Origin: Planctomicrobium piriforme
Lineage (GTDB): Bacteria; Planctomycetota; Planctomycetia; Planctomycetales; Planctomycetaceae
Direction: 5' to 3'
DNA: 64,000 bases
Assembly: GCA_945860955.1 (NCBI GenBank)
Contig: CAMATH010000017.1
Location: forward strand, 16,858 to 80,857
The notes beneath the pieces are model-generated. The model was given only the letters and a program-made list of their open reading frames with translations. It was not told the origin of the DNA and searched no databases. This document shows positions 61,842 through 64,000 of the stretch, one piece after another. Position 1 is the stretch's first letter. Each line of letters opens with the position of its first letter. A program made the translations under genes and the position numbers.

Positions 61842-62644
61842 AACGCGGTGTCTTTGAATCTTCGAGCGGCTTCCTTGACCCAACTGATCCGAGGGTCGGC
61901 ACAGTAGGTCATGCTGAGGACAACGCGCAGGTCGCCCGCCGCCGCCGGCGTGGCGCGATGCCGAACTTTGCCTCCCTCAAAGACCACAAGCGAGTTCTCG
62001 GCGGTTTCAAATTCCTCAATCCCCCCGTCGGGAAGCTGTCGTTGAAAGACGCTGCGCGACAGTCCGTTCGAGTCCCCACGATTGACCAATGCCAGCAGCA
62101 CGGTGAAATGCCGACCCCGATAGAAATTGTGGTCGTAGTGCCACTGAATATGATCCCCCTCATTCTGGTAGCACAACAACGACAGTGTGCTTTGATCCTG
62201 AATCGGGGTTGGCAGCATGGGCACACCGGTCACCCCTTGCAGCCACTCGACCACCTGCGGACTGCGGAAGAAACTCCAGGAACGTGGTGCGAGCCGAATC
62301 ACCTTCTCGTACGAGAGAGTGTGTCCCTGCTTGTGCAGCGGTATGAAACTCGGTTCCATTTCGGAGCGCGTCGCCAAAGCTTCCGTTCGCAGCGCCTCGA
62401 GGCAATCGGGAGCGAGAAACGGAGTTGTTCGAATCACCCGCTCCCGATCGAACGTGGCGGCCAATGTCGACGGTTCCGCAACAGTCGCCGACAACGCCAC
62501 CGGGAATTTCAGAACCGTCTCGGCCTCATGGGAAGCCAAGCGTTCGTAATGCCGATCCCGGTTCCAGCGGTGACGCTGACGTAACCAGGCACCGGCGGCA
62601 ATTCCTACGGCCCCGGTGATTCCGACCGACATGCCAATTTCCAT
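61814..62644 (-). CDS. 2-oxoglutarate/Fe(II)-dependent oxygenase, membrane anchored
   Basis: This 276-residue protein has an N-terminal hydrophobic segment (GMSVGITGAVGIAAGAWL) and a C-terminal double-stranded beta-helix oxygenase domain. The iron facial triad is His and Asp of WHYDHNFYRG with the distal His in KVRHRATP; the 2-oxoglutarate-binding Arg is in DLRVVLSMTY. This is the prolyl-4-hydroxylase-like pattern. The ATG at 62644 has AAGGAA upstream. The substrate is unknown. It overlaps the convergent cyclase-like gene by 28 bases. Confidence 0.87.
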   Translation of the reverse strand: MEIGMSVGITGAVGIAAGAWLRQRHRWNRDRHYERLASHEAETVLKFPVALSATVAEPSTLAATFDRERVIRTTPFLAPDCLEALRTEALATRSEMEPSFIPLHKQGHTLSYEKVIRLAPRSWSFFRSPQVVEWLQGVTGVPMLPTPIQDQSTLSLLCYQNEGDHIQWHYDHNFYRGRHFTVLLALVNRGDSNGLSRSVFQRQLPDGGIEEFETAENSLVVFEGGKVRHRATPAAAGDLRVVLSMTYCADPRISWVKEAARRFKDTAFYGLRALWD

Positions 62645-63063
62645 CGTCCCGATTCCTTTGGCTTGAGATCTTGCCAATTCGCAGGGGAGTGAATCCGGGC
62701 GCAACGAGAGCGCCTGGAATCACGATGGAGTGACACTATGTTCGGCAGATTCCATGGCTCAAGTCCGTCGATCCAAGAATCACGTGGAATTCACAGAGTC
62801 CAAAAACTCGGGAGGTTTACCGAGAAAGGTTGATGAAGAGTCGACCCGCTCCCACGTTTTTCTCAAACAAGATCAAGGCATGGGTCCAGTGTCCAGTGGT
62901 TGACATTGATGAGACTGTACACTCGATTCCCGCTGAAATCGTTGAACTCACCGGTGTCACTGGGTGCCTCTTGCCGGTTTTCAGTTCGTCTCTTCAGATC
63001 GCAACCAGCAATTCGACACCCTCACCGTCGCGAAGTATCATCTCTCACAAGGAGAACTCCGCC
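62645..63063. other. intergenic region, no gene recognised
   Basis: Contains a perfect TTGACA at 62900-62905 with only a poor -10 at the right distance. It ends in AAGGAG, the ribosome site of the DUF4058 pseudogene. Nothing else is recognised. Confidence 0.35.
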
Positions 63064-63534
63064 ATGCCACTGCGTGACCACTTCCGCCCCCCCGTGTCGA
63101 CCCGGTCTTCCTTTGAGGGGCTGAATGGTGGCTGGCCCATGGCCATTGTGCTGCAGCTATCACCGTTGCTCCCCGCGCTTTGCCGCCGAGCCACGGGTTC
63201 GTCTCGGCCCCAATTTTGAAGTCGATGTGGCCGCCTATCAAGGATTTGAAGCGGGCAACCGGAACTTGACCCGATCGGCTCGGAAGCCGAACGTCACGCC
63301 ACGACTCTCGCAGTACCTGCTCCGACATTGACCGTCGATCTGGATCTCGCCGACCAGTCGTCGTACGAAGTCTTGATCTACGACTACAGTCGCGACCGTC
63401 AACTCGTCGCGGCGATCGAGATCGTCAGCCCGGGGAACAAAGACCGGCTCGAAAGCCGGCGGGCATTCGTCACCAAATGCGCCGCCCTGCTGCAGCAGGG
63501 GGTCTGTGTCTCCGTCGTCGATCTGCTATGGGCA
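63064..63534 (+). pseudogene. DUF4058 family gene, frameshifted remnant
   Basis: The start is good: AAGGAG then ATG at 63064 with MPLRDHFRPP, the typical DUF4058 N-terminus. Near 63180 the reading frame shifts and continues as FAAEPRVRLGPNFEVDVAAY; near 63325 it shifts again to the first frame and continues as SYEVLIYDYSRDRQLVAAIE and VSPGNKDRLESRRAFVTKC. Family resemblance ends near 63530, in VSVVDLL, so the C-terminal part is missing. DUF4058 proteins are of unknown function and common in Planctomycetota and Cyanobacteria. At least two indels plus 3' loss make expression of a full protein unlikely. Confidence 0.72.
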
Positions 63535-63536
63535 TT

Positions 63537-64000
63537 TCAACGAATCACACGCGTTTCTGTCCGTTGGCCCCAATCTCTGCGAGTCCCCCCCCCGTGGGTC
63601 TGTTGGACTTTATACGTGACCTCCACCTGGATTGGGGCGGCGGGATTCTGCTGAATCTTGCTGAACCACGCCGGCGCGACATGGACGCTTTCGAAGTACA
63701 AGTGGTCGGGATCGTTCTGGAATGTCGCCAGGGCTCGTGGCGAAAGCTGGTTGCGGGTGTAGAGATCGACGCGCGGGGGATTTCCCGAGACCGACTGGAG
63801 TTGCGCGCCGATCGTGGCGGCTTCTGTCGCGATGAGCGGGTCGCCGGCTTTCTGACCACACTCGATCAGCAGCAACAGCAGTAATAGTCGCGCGTTCCGC
63901 GCGTCGTATTGCCAGTCATCAATGCGAAACCGGACCGGGGCGGTGGAGTTTTCGATCAAGTCGGCCTCCTGACGCAACATCGCAAGTGCCTGTTGGTGAC
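63537..64000 (-). CDS. hypothetical protein, C-terminal part, cut by window edge
   Basis: A frame open to the right edge of the window gives about 154 residues of unknown family. It contains APVRFRIDDWQYDARNARLL followed by a run of leucines, then GNPPRVDLYTRNQLSPRALA and FESVHVAPAWFSKIQQNPAA. The last 25 or so residues lie antisense to the end of the DUF4058 remnant, so the true stop may have been changed by the same rearrangement. The gene is plausible because of its composition, but no motif supports a function. Confidence 0.4.
   Translation of the reverse strand, partial: HQQALAMLRQEADLIENSTAPVRFRIDDWQYDARNARLLLLLLLIECGQKAGDPLIATEAATIGAQLQSVSGNPPRVDLYTRNQLSPRALATFQNDPDHLYFESVHVAPAWFSKIQQNPAAPIQVEVTYKVQQTHGGGTRRDWGQRTETRVIR

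Noticed and set aside
1..64000. CRISPR arrays, tRNA and rRNA genes
   Set aside because: No regularly spaced repeats, cloverleaf with CCA-adjacent acceptor or rRNA core sequence was noticed in the intergenic gaps. A covariance-model scan was not possible, so a small RNA could still be missed.

Overview
The window is high-GC, densely coding bacterial chromosome that almost certainly comes from a member of the Planctomycetota. The evidence is the set of families that are abundant in that phylum. There are two DUF1549/DUF1553 (PSD1) proteins, one with the planctomycete cytochrome C domain, and two Tat-type DUF1501 proteins. There is also a TIGR03067 protein, a decayed DUF4058 gene, a TPR protein with RNA-polymerase alpha-CTD domains, and a CxxCH-containing squalene-cyclase-like protein. 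No rRNA, tRNA or CRISPR array was seen. One insertion sequence is present.

Layout. 1-5847 (+) is a peptide-ligase-like operon: a DUF2126 protein cut by the window edge, a fused circularly permuted ATP-grasp/alpha-E protein, and a transglutaminase. 5975-9475 (+) is a large secreted PSD1 protein. 9559-17113 (-) holds a coupled pair of sialidase-like/beta-propeller proteins, fructose-1,6-bisphosphatase, a DPM1-like glycosyltransferase, a secreted TPR protein and a DUF1501 protein. 17459-19502 (+) has an orphan ABC-2 permease and a His-rich ZIP metal transporter. 19595-22269 (-) has a SpoIID-like protein and the TPR/alpha-CTD protein. An IS transposase lies at 22661-24169. 24562-33201 has a membrane-anchored PQQ-type propeller (+) facing PSD1, TIGR03067 and carB (-). 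33615-36577 (+) has a POT peptide transporter coupled to a CoA-transferase.

36666-46894 is one long minus-strand row. In order of transcription it reads HEAT/TPR protein, PduO-type cobalamin adenosyltransferase, mtnA, ispH, an M20 peptidase, a polyprenyl synthase and dxs. It therefore collects isoprenoid-precursor genes beside the methionine-salvage isomerase. 47035-51498 (+) has a radical SAM protein, a neutral zinc metallopeptidase, a paralog of it with a destroyed zinc motif, and an MFS transporter. 51513-55796 has a small lipoprotein (-), an LptF/G permease (+), a secreted alpha/beta hydrolase (+) and a second DUF1501 protein (-). 56375-59211 (+) is an NtrB/NtrC-like two-component pair with overlapping genes, preceded by a non-coding stretch carrying repeat units. 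59254-62644 has an enolase-superfamily enzyme (-), the CxxCH/squalene-cyclase-like protein (+) and a 2OG-Fe(II) oxygenase (-). The window ends with the DUF4058 pseudogene and an edge-truncated gene.

The strongest leads for little-described biology are five: the ATP-grasp/alpha-E/DUF2126/transglutaminase operon; the TPR/double alpha-CTD protein with its hairpin-rich leader; the active/inactive metallopeptidase tandem; mtnA embedded among isoprenoid genes; and the repeat units upstream of the two-component system. All functions are read from sequence motifs and family resemblance by eye; no database search was run.
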